Assembly: GCA_009760855.2 (NCBI GenBank)
Contig: WPIO01000019.1
Location: 3,483,501-3,547,500 of the forward strand
DNA from: Cristatella mucedo
Taxonomy: Eukaryota > Bryozoa > Phylactolaemata > Cristatellidae
Direction of reading: 5' to 3'
DNA: 64,000 nucleotides
The position numbers and the translations under genes were made by a program. Below, one piece after another: positions 53,301 through 63,397 of the stretch; the stretch's first letter is position 1, and every line of letters begins with the position of its first letter. The notes beneath the pieces are model-generated. The model was not told the origin of the DNA. It made no database searches and was given only the letters and a program-made list of their open reading frames with translations.

Positions 53301-56300
53301 ATATATAGAAAACATAGTATGATCCTCTGATCTCCACCAAACTGCAATGAGATTCGGCTTGGCTAAAAACAGTGACATGCTATAGATTATACGAACATAA
53401 CCAAAGTCGACCTGCCAGCATTCCAGATCCAAATGATACGAATGGTAACACTGAATTCACATCATGTACACACTCTTTGGTGGAAAGCTTTTTATAATCT
53501 GCTGAGTTAAAACAACTAGTGCATGCGACTTAACCAGTGCAATAGGTGCCTTCTCAACGTATCTGTCGTTCCTTTGCAGATCGAACGCAGAATTAACAAA
53601 CATCGAAAAAACTAACGTCTGTACAAAGAAATAAACAGTAAAAGTAGTAACTATCACCAACACACTTTGTGTGATGTTCAAATTGAGCCATAAACTGTAC
53701 CCCTTTCTACAGAACACTGCAAAAACTCAAAAATGACATTTGGAAGATCCAGGGCCACTTGAACCATGCTTCAAATTAAGAAAAAACCTGGGTGTCACTT
53801 CCGATGCTGTCCAAGATCTCAGTATTCACCAGCTATCCCTGCACTTTGATCCGTCCATCGGATCGGTCGATTGTCAAACTCCTAAACTGACTTAGTTGGC
53901 CAAGCAACCAGAGCCCAAAGCCTAAAAGCTTACACAAATAAGTTCATATCTGATGCATCCAAAACTAAACGAATCGGCTATTTACCTTGGAGAGTGCTTT
54001 TGATGACAGAGGCCTCCCAGGCAAAGTAAATAACTTGTTGACACCACCAGTCTCTTTCCAATGTAGCAATCGCTTGGTTGGTGGTGCAAGATCAAGTGTC
54101 GTTACAATATCAACAGTGTCTGACAGTTGAGACTTCATGGCATCACTGGGAATGCTTTTGTCTGAATCAACAATCAACTTCCTTTTACGCTTGGGTCGCC
54201 TCTCAGTTCCTGAAAAGCACGGAAATACGGCCATACATAACCAAAAATGCCACAGCTACGCAATTCGGCTGCCTGGCATGTAAGCTAGCTAATATACAAT
54301 GACATAACCAGGGGTGCAGGTTCTATTGAAAGAGTAAGCCACACATGCAAGCAATTTCTAAAAAAAATCATGGGTGCTAACACCCATGCAAAGAAAGTAC
54401 TATATGTAGCCACCAGACTGCTCCGATGATTTACACTTACCAAAGGTCGACAGATAGTGCAAACTCAATTTTCTTGACATTTCGAGATGACAATTTCATT
54501 CACAGATTTCTATTTAGCCATCTTTTCATTGTTATGTGAAAACAACTGTGACAAAGAAGTCTAACAAGATTTCACCTGGCATTGAAGTGACATCTAGAGG
54601 CTCCAAAGCAAAAGCTTCTTCCTCATCAGTGACTAGCGTCGTCTGATCAATGGTGCTGGGTTGAACAGCTGAAACAACACTTGCCTCGGGTGGTTGAATA
54701 TCTGCAATAAGGAGAAAACTCCTTAAGCATCACTAGATTACAAAAAGGTAAGTATTTTAAAGCATAAGCACAAGGATTGAGCCTACCGTCGGCATGGGTC
54801 CCCTCTTGGTGGCCGTGTGTAAGTTCTTCGGTAATATCCGGTACGGCAGACACTTCATGAGGAGCAGTCTCAAATAGGTGTCCTTCCATGAAATCATTGT
54901 CTGCAAATGATTTTTATCAAGAGAATTTCCACCGAATATTACATGCACTAATACTGATAATAAATCTACATAAGTTGAAAAAACTCCTCTCTGGAAATCT
55001 TACTGAAAAGCACATAAATTAGTTGCTGAATAGATGCACAATTTGAGTATGCATAAGCACACAAAGTACTACTCAGACTGACGAAGCAAACGCTCTGAGC
55101 TATTGGTGGGTTTTTAGCTTCTTGGCATCTTGCGCTTATGACAAAGAGAGCGCAACCTACCAACTGTCTTGTCACAAAGAGATCGCTATTAAGGGTTGTA
55201 CCTAAAAGGCAATTCACAATAAGGCAGCCGTCGTTAAGGTAACAAAATAGGACAAGACTGGCAGCGGACAGTGTAAAAAAAATGCTAGCTGATTCAACAA
55301 CCTCGTTTTGTATAGCGACAGAAGAGCTTTACGGCTATCACCACCGCTTGCAGTGGCGATAAAGAATCGCCCACCGCAGGATTCGAACCCACGACCTCGG
55401 GGCCGAGGTCGTGAAAAGCAAGCACCTTACCTAGTGAGCCATTACGGCAGTGTAGCTCTATATAACAGTGGTAAACCGCATGCATCTAACTGTGTAAAAC
55501 ACTGTTCCAAACACGGTGAAAATGTGCCAAGACACCAGCTTAATATTTGTAAAACAACTTTCTGTTGAGCCATATAAAAGGAGAATAATACTCAATTCAA
55601 GGCAACACTAATGAAAGTCTTACTGAGTCCTTCGTCACCAAATCCATCGTCTCCTGGAGCCTGAGCTAAGTCGACCTCCATGCTCTTCTCAGTTGCCAAA
55701 GAAGTCTTGGACGGTTCAACAGACACAGTGATTTGAGCAACGTCTGAGCTTCTAAAGAGAGAATCCTCTATGTTGGATGCATCCCTGAGAATCTCACGAT
55801 CATCAAAACCAAGATCGCCTGAAAAAATCGCGTGAAACGTAGTATGTAGTCGGAAATATGTTGAAGAAGCATTATGGAAATACTAGAAGTGAGGAGAGCT
55901 TACCGAAGCCATCGTCCGGAATAAATGAGACATGGCCTAGGTCTTCTTTCATAGTTATTTCTTCGGGGCGGCTCTGATTGACAGAGAACTTAGCTTGTAC
56001 CTCGTTCATGCTGAAAAAACCAAAACAAACAGTATAGTGGCTAAATATGTGCACTAAATGCACACATCGAAGATACAACATTAGAACACCATCTGAGTAA
56101 TAAAAGGTTAATATATATATAATGGTAATATTATTAACAAGACATTTTTATTGCACCATAAGTACCGAATATTTCTAGTCTCTTTAAATTCGCCAAAAGT
56201 AATCATAACAATAAGTTAGCGATACAATCCACCGTGTCAACATGTATAAGCTCACAAAGGAGAACTCGGCAAGGATAGAACAAATGCTTCGAGAAAGTGA

Positions 56301-59300
56301 GAGAATGACGCAAGGTCAGAAGGGAACGACTTCCAAGTTTTTGAGCAAGCAAACTGGAGGCATGGTTTCCAAAGTACCTAAGGTTGGTTAGAGGCAAAGC
56401 AAAGTGCGTAGTGTCAGAAGTGTAGGAGGTATAGTGCAAGGCCTCATTAAAAATATTGTGTATAGGTAGGCCAGAGCATGACAATGAAGGGACATTAGAG
56501 AGAATGAAAGAATCTTGATGTCAATATGCTGCTGGATAGTGAGCTAGTTCAGGTTGGTGCGAATTGATGCAACGTGGCGATTGAGATGTTCACGACAGAC
56601 AACCCAAACTGCTGAGTTCTTCAATAACTTAATGTGCCTTACTGCACAGGACCTGGGAATAGTGAGTCACGGAAGTCGAGACGAGATGTCACCAAAGCTT
56701 GCTTTGTTGTGGTATGCCCACATATTTTCAATGGTACATAGCTGACAGTAGGTAGAGTTGACAGAGGAGCTGATGCAATCTTCTAGTGAAAGGTCATTTT
56801 GAAACAGGACACCCAGATTGCAGTTGATATTTACATACTGATGTAAACGCCCCATCCGACCTATCGCATAAGTAGTGCTGCCGGTCAGGCTTGATGATGG
56901 TAGTACATACTTCTGAGTAAATATTGCATTGCATACTAACGTCCTAGTGTTATATTAAAGTTCCAGTATTGTCTAGTGAATAGCATTAGTACAGTACAGC
57001 TTGTAACCATTAAAATTAAACAATATTATGAAGCAAAATAACTTGTAGGGCACTATATTATCCATAGCTAAGAGTCAAGAACATTTCTGTACAAATAGTT
57101 AGTAGGGCCTTTGGTACTTACTCCACTTCGAAGTCGGCAAAATTGGTGTCAAAATCATGAAAACTCTCAGGTAAGGTGACAGCAGCAATAGCAGCCTCCC
57201 TGTTGTTCTCAGGCAGATCAACAGCATCTGGACGGAAGGCCATTTTAATCTTAACGAATGCTTCGTTGCAATCCGTTAGAAGATACTTAGCTTTCCGTGA
57301 ATAGATCCTGACCACTCCTAGCAGCAGATGACCCGATGTTCTCAGGGCCATTTTAACCTAAAATTAAACACTTATGTAAAGACATAACAGGCAAGCTAGC
57401 AAGCCTATATAGCAAATGAAGGACCAGTTATTCTAAATAGTTGTGGGCATACCTCTAATGCTGTGTAGTGAATTTGACTTGTTCGACATTAACGATTATG
57501 CAAACCATTTTCACTCAAAAGAATGGCACGTGCCAAAGAAAACCCTTAAGGATTCTCTCGGATATGTAAAAAAAAATACTAGCTGATTTAACAGCCTTTT
57601 TGTGTAGCGACAGAAGAGCCTTTACGGCTGCCACCACTGCTTGCAGTGGCATTCGTGACATCCCGTCTCGACTTCTGCAACTCACTGCTTACTGGCCTAC
57701 CAGCATGTGCGATCAGGCGATTGCAGCTGGTGCAAAATAACTTGTAGGACACTAACTCTGCAGCTAGGCTTGTCTGCCGTGAGCGTCGCAGTTGCCACAT
57801 TACTCCACTTCTCGCCGACCTGCACTGGCTACCAGTCAAGCAACGGATTGACTTCAAGGTTTTGTCGCTCACTTTTAGGTCCCTTCATTCTATGGCTCCA
57901 GCCTATCTGTCAGACATACTACCCCATCAGGCCAAGCATCGTACCACCCACTTTTCGGAATCCAACAGTCTAGAAATACCTCATACAAACCTTAAATCTT
58001 TTGAAGACCGTGCATTTAGTTCATATGCTCCCAAAGCCTGGAACTCCCTCCCGACTTGCGTCAGAACATCCCCTGACCTGACCACATTTAAAAGGAACTT
58101 AAAAACACACCTATTTAGGACAGCATTTAGTGGGTCCCTGTGATTCGTCCTTGGTGTGCTTATGCGTGCTGACACTGTGCATGCTGCCACTAACCACGTT
58201 TGCATGCTGACCCTGTGCATGAGCCGTGATGGCACACTAGGTAAGGCGGTTGCTTTCACGACCTCGGTCCCGAGGTCGTGGGTTCGATTCCTGCAGTGGG
58301 CGATTCTTTATCGCCACTGCAAGCGGTGGTGATAGCCGTAAAGGCTCTTCTGTCGCTATACAAAAAGAGGCTGTTTAATCAGCTAGGATTTTTTTAACCA
58401 TATTATTCATTTCGTTTGTTTTTCAAGCATGATTTTACTTACCATTCAATTGCATTTCACTTTACAGCAAATGTAAAGCGCCTAGAGAGAGATTAAGTTC
58501 TCTGAGGGCGTTTTATCAAGTGAATTATTATTATTATTATTAATAAAGGATCGCCCACTGCAGGATTCGAACCCACGACCTCGGGACCTCGGTCGTGAAA
58601 AGCAACCGCCTTACCTAGTGTGCCATCACGGCTCACCAATATACAGGTAAGCTCACACGGTAAAGACAAAAACGGGAGAAATTCATTTGACAGCTGCATG
58701 CAATTAAGTCATTACTGCACCAGCTATGGTGCATGCCTTAGCAAGAGTGCCTTCTTTCCGGAAAAGGCATTTTCGACTATTCCTTACAGCGCAAAACTAC
58801 GTCTGAAGATACTTTGAGTACAAAGTATACCTTCAGAATCTGCCTGCACCTAAAGAGAAAATCAGGACAGCAAAGAGTTTTGATACACTAATCACTACGA
58901 TTGGCTACGAAACATGTAGCACTCAAAAAAAGGATACCCACAAAGAATCAGAGGTACACATCATGGGACTACCTGGGACCAGTAAGTGGTACAGAGAAGT
59001 GAAGAACATACCCGAGAAACCAAGTAGCAGCATAATTAAAATAAAAACAATGCATTTGCATATCACCCTATCTCTTTCAAGGCACTTCACATGGGCTGGA
59101 AATGAAGAAAGGAATGGCACACGATTACGGTAAAGGCAATAACAACATCTAGCAATTCAGGATAGGCTTAGCTCATGATCACAGGCAACCAGAACATTCA
59201 GCAGAGAAGACTGAAAGATCCCATACACCCTAATACACATGAAGCATGTCACATACAAAGTTAGTTTCATTGTTGTTCGTGATACCAAACAATGCTATAT

Positions 59301-62300
59301 TGTTGGTGGTACTCCCTGTCATAACGTCACTATTGAGGCCTCAACAAGCCATTTCATAGGTTAGATGCCACAAAACTCGGTGGCTTAATGGAGAACCACC
59401 ATCAACGTCCTTGCTGGGGCCTAAGCAAGTTTTTTTTCTACAGCCCTTAAGAGTCAATGCTTGATAATTTTTTTTTGTTTGGGACTAGGCAGTTGAGGAT
59501 CTGGATAGAGTCGGAACTGATATACACCCAAAAACAAAGAACGAAGTCAGCACTGCTAGGATAGGGTTGCTAAGGTCTAGGGATATCTCAGGAGGAGAGC
59601 TTCATAGGCATTACGGCTGGCTATTGAAGTTTAAGCCAGACTTTGTATCATGAACGACCCACCAACTAGAAATGGGTAAGTGAAAAGGAGCATAGAAACT
59701 ATGTAACATGTATGCAACAGCTTCTTCGTTTACCTGCAACGTATATAAAGTGTGGGCACACCGATATTGGTGGGGGCTGACCAAAGCAATGAAAAAGGTG
59801 CTTTGATTGTAGATAGAGTTTGATTTCACAGATGGCTAGTGTAGGTGGGTGGGTGGGGGGTTCAAAGCGATGAAACTGTCACATTCACAAGGATGAAATT
59901 ATCATACTGATAAAAAAGGCAGTTGTGATTGGGGACAGGCATTTACCGAGTATAAAACAGCTCTAACAACCACACAGGCAGGACGGCAACGTAAAAACCG
60001 CATGAGGAAATGCCCGTGCCGGCTCATTTGCAGGCTACTAATGTTCCCAAAAAGAAGGGCAAATCAGGTTGCAGAAGAGCCAAAGTTAATGGATTAGGTA
60101 CCAGCATTGCGCGGTTATCTGCTGATGCGAGGGTGCTGGCTAGAAAAATCACACAGGAGATCAAGATAACACCTCATATATTTCAGCGATTTCTGGACTG
60201 CTGGTCAATATCCCCCTAGAATGCAGGATGATGCAGGTCAGAACCAATATTTGTAATTAATTGGGCGTGTCACCACCATGGCAAGCCTACTAGGAGGTAA
60301 ACAAATGCAAAATTATTTGTTTGGCAGTTTAAGTTTATGAAAGGGGCCAAGAGTCCACATATAAAAAAAAATGCATTTCAACGGCAGTGCCGAGCACTTC
60401 TTTAGGAACGGTCCAGGTTTGTGACACCACTTTCCCCGCACAAGCGAAGCCCTAGATTTGATATGATTTGCGACTATGCAAGAAATGGATAGATAGTGCA
60501 GTTGGAGCCAGAAACAAGCCAAAGTTTCCTAAAAAAAAGAGCTGTGGGATTAAAGAACTGCTAAAGAAGTCTTGGCAAACACCTGAAATGCAAAAAAGCA
60601 TGATGATCCGCAAGCATAACAATTTTTCCATTGAGATCATGCAGAGATAGTTCAATTTAGTATAAAGCAAACCGAAGGGTAAGACCTAAGAAACACTTTA
60701 CAAGTAATCTTTAATTCAGTATCTATCAGAAAATGCTATTTAGAAGTTTTTTTCTTTGCACCGAGCATAATTTCTTCTTCAAAACATTTTAGGTAATTGC
60801 TTATGTATATTCAAAAGAGCATGCTCTAAACTCTTAATGATCACTGAGCCATTAAGGCTGAGATACACTGTTGCAGAGGGGGATACCCAGTGCATCCGAA
60901 TGCGTACCGAAAGCTGCTTAGGCTGTGAGTGCGCTATACAAAATTCTCCTGTGTAACACCAACGTGGTCTTTATGACTTTGTGGAGTTACAGACAGAGAT
61001 ACCTTACATTAATCCAGTAAAGCTTACTTTCCAGTGATCAGGCAGTGCTACAAAATAACATCCTTCGAAAAGCCAACTAAGTCAGAAGCCAGAAATTGCT
61101 CCAGATACTGCAAATGCATGGTAATTTTGCGTGTTTGCACCCATTAAGTAAACAAAAACAGCAGCATTAACAATTTGCGATAAATATTGCTTCCACACGC
61201 GAATCCTATTATTGTGGATTTTTTGCCCAGAAGTCCGGAAACTCGGAAATATCTTGATCCCTAGGGTGGATGGACTTTTCGGGCTAGCACAATAGATGAG
61301 AGGCCAATCATGCTATAATGATAATAATAATAATGTACTTGATAAAGCGCCCTCAGAGAACTAAATCTCTTCATAGGCGCTTTACATTTCCATATTATCA
61401 GGCAAATCGGTGGCAGAAGAGCTAGTGGTAACAGCTTGAGGAACAGCCAGCACAGCTGGCATGAATACAAGCCCCAAAATAAGTCCCGTGTGAATGTAAT
61501 ATCCGGTATCTCGTCTACTAAAACATTTCTATACATGAAAGTGAACACGGTATTTTAGATAATGGTTGGCAGCAGTGTAGTATTCTGATTTCCAATCTAG
61601 TGCTAGCTCCAGGCTATGTTGAGATGACTTTTCAGCATGATTCCTACTAAAGCTATGAGCTGCTGCCACGTCACAAGCCTGAGGCTATCCCCCCTTTGCA
61701 TTTTGGCTAATAAAGTACACGAACGCAGCAAGCTATTTTTTGAAGGCACCCACAATTTTCTTGATTCGGGAAAATATTCTTGCTTACATTAGTAGGTATA
61801 TCAAAAGATTCGTGAAATGCAAGAAACTTGACCTTTCCTGCAGATAGCACCTGTTGTATCAGAGCATTCAGACACGAATATTAAACAGGAGCACTGCAGC
61901 TCTTTTTACTTAAACAAAGTAAGGCAAGATCTCAGATCTGATTGAGAGCTAAGAAGCAAATGCAGCATTCAGGCTGATTCAACAACATTAATTTCACGTG
62001 ATAAATTAAAAGTGAAGAGTCACACCTAGGCCAAACCATCATATATAGGTTGCTGCTAATGTCTACCTCAAACAAAAGGAATCCCCAAATTAACAAATTA
62101 ACTAACTCTCCAAATATCTTGTAATATTCCGAAAAGCTGGTCTTTTGACGCGATAAATCCTACCTGTGCACTGAGCTTTCTATCCATACCATCCCCAGAG
62201 ATGCCAAGTGGTATTCAGGTCCAAAGACTGACAGGGCCACACTGTTAGCATTACAGACCCTAAATTCAACCCATGTCATAGACAGATGTTTCACACTTGG

Positions 62301-63360
62301 ACAAATGTGTTTGGGCCATTGTTCTGTCAAAAAACAAACGCTATCTCAGCAAAGCCTCATTAAAGCACGGCAACAATCTAGAACAGCTCTAAATAACATC
62401 TTGTGTCATGATGCCCGGTGTGCGATTAAGGACCCCTGGCCTAACGCTACGGAAGCAACCGAAAACCGTGATATCTTTCTACCAAAATGTACCCCTTCTT
62501 AAGTCGATTTCATTGGGATTCCAACATGCACACTTGGGTTTCCAGTTACCAAAAAGGGCAAATTCACTATTTTCGCTCCACCCGAATTTGCTCCAGTCTT
62601 CGTGGTCATGTGTGCTCGTGACCAAGCCCATTGCAAAAGAAGCTGTTTTGTGCATGATGGACAAGATTTCGTTTTTTTTTGCATTTCGAGCAAACATACA
62701 TAGTTCATCAAGTTGCAGCCTAATCGTATCTCTATAAACTAGTTTCCTAGTGACAGGCGGGTGGCCGAATCCCTTCGCTAAATCCATGGATCGGTCATCT
62801 TCATGTTTTACCTCAACGTAGTTACACCAATTTGCAATTTAGCAACTGCAACGTTGCCAAGTCCCATTTCGTGAAATGCCCACAATGAGTCCTTTGTAAA
62901 GACAGATATATTTAAATGACGTTGATTGCTTGCCTTCTCTTTTTTGTGTGCTTCCACTGTTTACAGAACACAACACTGATTCACGCGTTGCAATGTGTGC
63001 AACAATGTGTGCACACAATACCTGACAGACAAGAAGAGAAGTTTGCATGCAAGCCAGCCTCTGGGATGGGCACGAGAGAATATGCTAGTGGATCACTAAA
63101 CTTAGCCAGTGGATCACTAAACTTAGCCAGTGGATCACTAAACTTAGCTAGTGGATCACTAAACTTAGCTAGTGGATCACTAAACTTATCATTTGAATAC
63201 AAATTAACCACATTACCTTTGGCTGAAGAATAGCTTCAACACTTGAGTCAATATTAGTCTCGTACACTTGAGCCTTCGTCAGCTTCTTTTCCCAATGTGC
63301 AGCTAGCCATATCTTCGCGAGTGGTCCCCTCTTGCTCAGTACAAAATGTGCGTAAAACAT
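50094..63360 (-). CDS. RAD21: RAD21, cohesin kleisin subunit (10 coding exons)
   Basis: Kleisin that bridges the SMC1-SMC3 heads of cohesin, binds SA/STAG, and is cut by separase at anaphase. Coding exons: 63217-63360, 57122-57357, 55904-56010, 55624-55818, 54787-54900, 54576-54701, 53986-54209, 51257-51383, 50898-51169, 50094-50363. Introns are GT-AG and phases agree throughout; 604 aa (human 631). The N-terminal Rad21/Rec8 domain (1-~100) begins [20 protein letters not shown]. First separase-type site: [10 protein letters not shown] (168-177). The STAG-binding region contains [10 protein letters not shown] (314-323) and [13 protein letters not shown] (341-353). A second candidate separase site, EMARDAS, is at 418-424; a basic KKRKK patch follows. 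The C-terminal winged helix (~530-604) has NKRTLQM and [12 protein letters not shown]. No AATAAA was found close to the stop. Confidence 0.97.
50364..50897 (-). other. RAD21 intron 9
   Basis: 534-bp intron, AT-rich, with no repeat or other gene recognised. Confidence 0.9.
50898..51169 (-). CDS. RAD21: RAD21 coding exon 9
   Basis: Acceptor gttttctttcag, donor CAG|GTTAGT. Acidic, poorly conserved linker with [11 protein letters not shown]; residues 425 (split) to 515. Confidence 0.92.
51257..51383 (-). CDS. RAD21: RAD21 coding exon 8
   Basis: Acceptor ttacccgtttag. Begins LFVRN, aligning with LFTRC of human RAD21, and holds the second ExxR site (EMARDAS). Donor CAG|GTTGTA is weak but is needed for phase. 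Confidence 0.88.
52755..52912 (+). repeat. L2-type LINE 3' end
   Basis: gcaaagtgcctagaaagaga and a run of ATT units; inside RAD21 intron 7, antisense. Confidence 0.8.
52963..53128 (+). repeat. SINE1 copy, well preserved
   Basis: gagccgtaatggctcactag, box A TAGGTAAGGCGG, box B GGTTCGAATCC, gcgatcctttatcgccactg, gcggtggtgatagtcgt and gctgttaaatcagctatt. The head lacks the extra hairpin of other copies. In RAD21 intron 7. Confidence 0.9.
53986..54209 (-). CDS. RAD21: RAD21 coding exon 7
   Basis: Acceptor ccgtgcttttcag, donor AAG|GTAAAT. Encodes [24 protein letters not shown] and [14 protein letters not shown], the conserved STAG-binding core. Confidence 0.96.
54576..54701 (-). CDS. RAD21: RAD21 coding exon 6
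   Basis: Acceptor ctccttattgcag, donor CAG|GTGAAA. Contains [20 protein letters not shown], close to the human segment. Confidence 0.95.
54787..54900 (-). CDS. RAD21: RAD21 coding exon 5
   Basis: Acceptor aaaatcatttgcag, donor GTAGGC. Acidic linker ([15 protein letters not shown]). Phase and 85-bp spacing to exon 6 support it. Confidence 0.9.
55274..55449 (-). repeat. SINE1 copy with hairpin head
   Basis: Minus-strand SINE1 with stem ACGACCTCGG/CCGAGGTCGT ahead of box B. In RAD21 intron 4, sense to RAD21. Confidence 0.9.
55624..55818 (-). CDS. RAD21: RAD21 coding exon 4
   Basis: Acceptor gcgattttttcag, donor GTAAGA. Starts [15 protein letters not shown], including the first separase ExxR site; residues 163 (split) to 227. 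Confidence 0.95.
55904..56010 (-). CDS. RAD21: RAD21 coding exon 3
   Basis: Acceptor tggttttttcag, donor GTAAGC. Encodes [18 protein letters not shown], matching human QFSLNQSRVEEITMREE. Confidence 0.96.
56200..56860 (-). mobile_element. L2-like LINE fragment, diverged
   Basis: Minus-strand C-terminal blocks ([20 protein letters not shown] and upstream [19 protein letters not shown]), related to but distinct from the main L2 copies. In RAD21 intron 2, sense. Confidence 0.65.
57122..57357 (-). CDS. RAD21: RAD21 coding exon 2
   Basis: Acceptor gtttaattttag, donor GTAAGT. Encodes [20 protein letters not shown] and [20 protein letters not shown], the second half of the N-terminal Rad21 domain. 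Confidence 0.97.
57568..57651 (-). repeat. SINE1 partial copy
   Basis: 3' part only (gctgttaaatcagctagt, aggctcttctgtcgctac), abruptly joined to an L2 copy at 57652. Confidence 0.8.
57653..58540 (+). mobile_element. L2-type LINE copy split by SINE1
   Basis: C-terminal ORF ([39 protein letters not shown]) to 58200, interrupted by SINE1 at 58221-58397, then the 3' UTR and tail (gtaaagcgcctagagagaga, ATT run). It carries a 17-nt foreign insertion at about 57738-57754. In RAD21 intron 1. Confidence 0.9.
58221..58397 (+). repeat. SINE1 copy nested in L2, best preserved
   Basis: Head gagccgtgatggcacactag, box A, a perfect hairpin with stem CACGACCTCGG/CCGAGGTCGTG (58258-58281), box B GGTTCGATTCC, gcgattctttatcgccactg, agccgtaaaggctcttctgt, gctgtttaatcagctaggat and a T run. 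Younger than its L2 host. Confidence 0.92.
58542..58636 (-). repeat. SINE1 head fragment
   Basis: Reverse 5' half only (box B, hairpin CACGACC..GGTCGTG, box A), attached directly to the L2 ATT tail. Confidence 0.85.
59034..59100 (-). repeat. L2-type LINE tail fragment
   Basis: Reverse tail with tgcatttgcatatcacccta and tctctttcaaggcacttcac; in RAD21 intron 1. Confidence 0.65.
59951..60219 (+). other. TATA-like motif followed by a 69-codon ORF
   Basis: TATAAAA at 59951-59957, then an ATG at 60010 opening a 69-codon, Lys/Arg-rich frame inside RAD21 intron 1 on the opposite strand. No family recognised; most likely chance. Confidence 0.15.
60893..61010 (+). repeat. LINE family B 3' end
   Basis: Family B 3' UTR (accgaaagctgcttaggctg, tttatgactttgtggagtta); the pentamer tail is eroded. 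In RAD21 intron 1. Confidence 0.85.
61316..61390 (-). repeat. L2-type LINE tail fragment
   Basis: (AAT)n followed by aaagcgccctcagagaacta and cataggcgctttacatt, reverse L2 tail. Confidence 0.85.
63084..63188. repeat. 21-bp minisatellite, 5 units
   Basis: Five head-to-tail 21-bp units of form GC(T/C)AGTGGATCACTAAACTTA, identical except for the third base. It ends 28 bp from the RAD21 exon 1 donor, inside intron 1. Confidence 0.96.
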
Positions 63361-63395
63361 GGCTGCACTTTCAAAGGTGCCCCAGCACAAAAAAT
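63217..63395 (-). CDS. RAD21: RAD21 coding exon 1 with 5' UTR portion
   Basis: Coding part 63217-63360 ([20 protein letters not shown] to EAILQPK, 48 codons), donor AAG|GTAATG. The 35 bp before the ATG are preceded by a good acceptor (ttttttttaatcttgacag, AG at 63397-63396), so an upstream non-coding exon and the promoter probably lie beyond the window. Confidence 0.92.
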
Positions 63396-63397
63396 CT

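Larger units (their letters stand above)
51384..53985 (-). other. RAD21 intron 7
   Basis: 2.6-kb intron with an L2 tail and a SINE1. Minus-strand frames inside (51765-51968, 52599-52946, 53457-53717) do not match RAD21. Confidence 0.85.
57358..63216 (-). other. RAD21 intron 1
   Basis: 5.9-kb first coding intron: L2 and SINE1 cluster at 57.6-58.6 kb, L2 tails at 59.0 and 61.3 kb, LINE-B end at 60.9 kb, minisatellite at 63.1 kb. 61400-63080 holds nothing I recognise. Confidence 0.85.

Noticed and set aside
58221-58397. Genuine tRNA gene (pol III boxes A and B present)
   Set aside because: The same unit recurs at a dozen places with a long non-tRNA body and shared end, and no proper acceptor stem; it is a SINE.
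63084-63188. CRISPR-like array
   Set aside because: Units are directly abutting with no unique spacers, and the DNA is an animal nuclear genome; it is a minisatellite.
62916-63233. ORF with ASGSLNL heptad repeats on the + strand
   Set aside because: Generated by the 21-bp minisatellite overlapping RAD21 intron 1 and exon 1 on the other strand.
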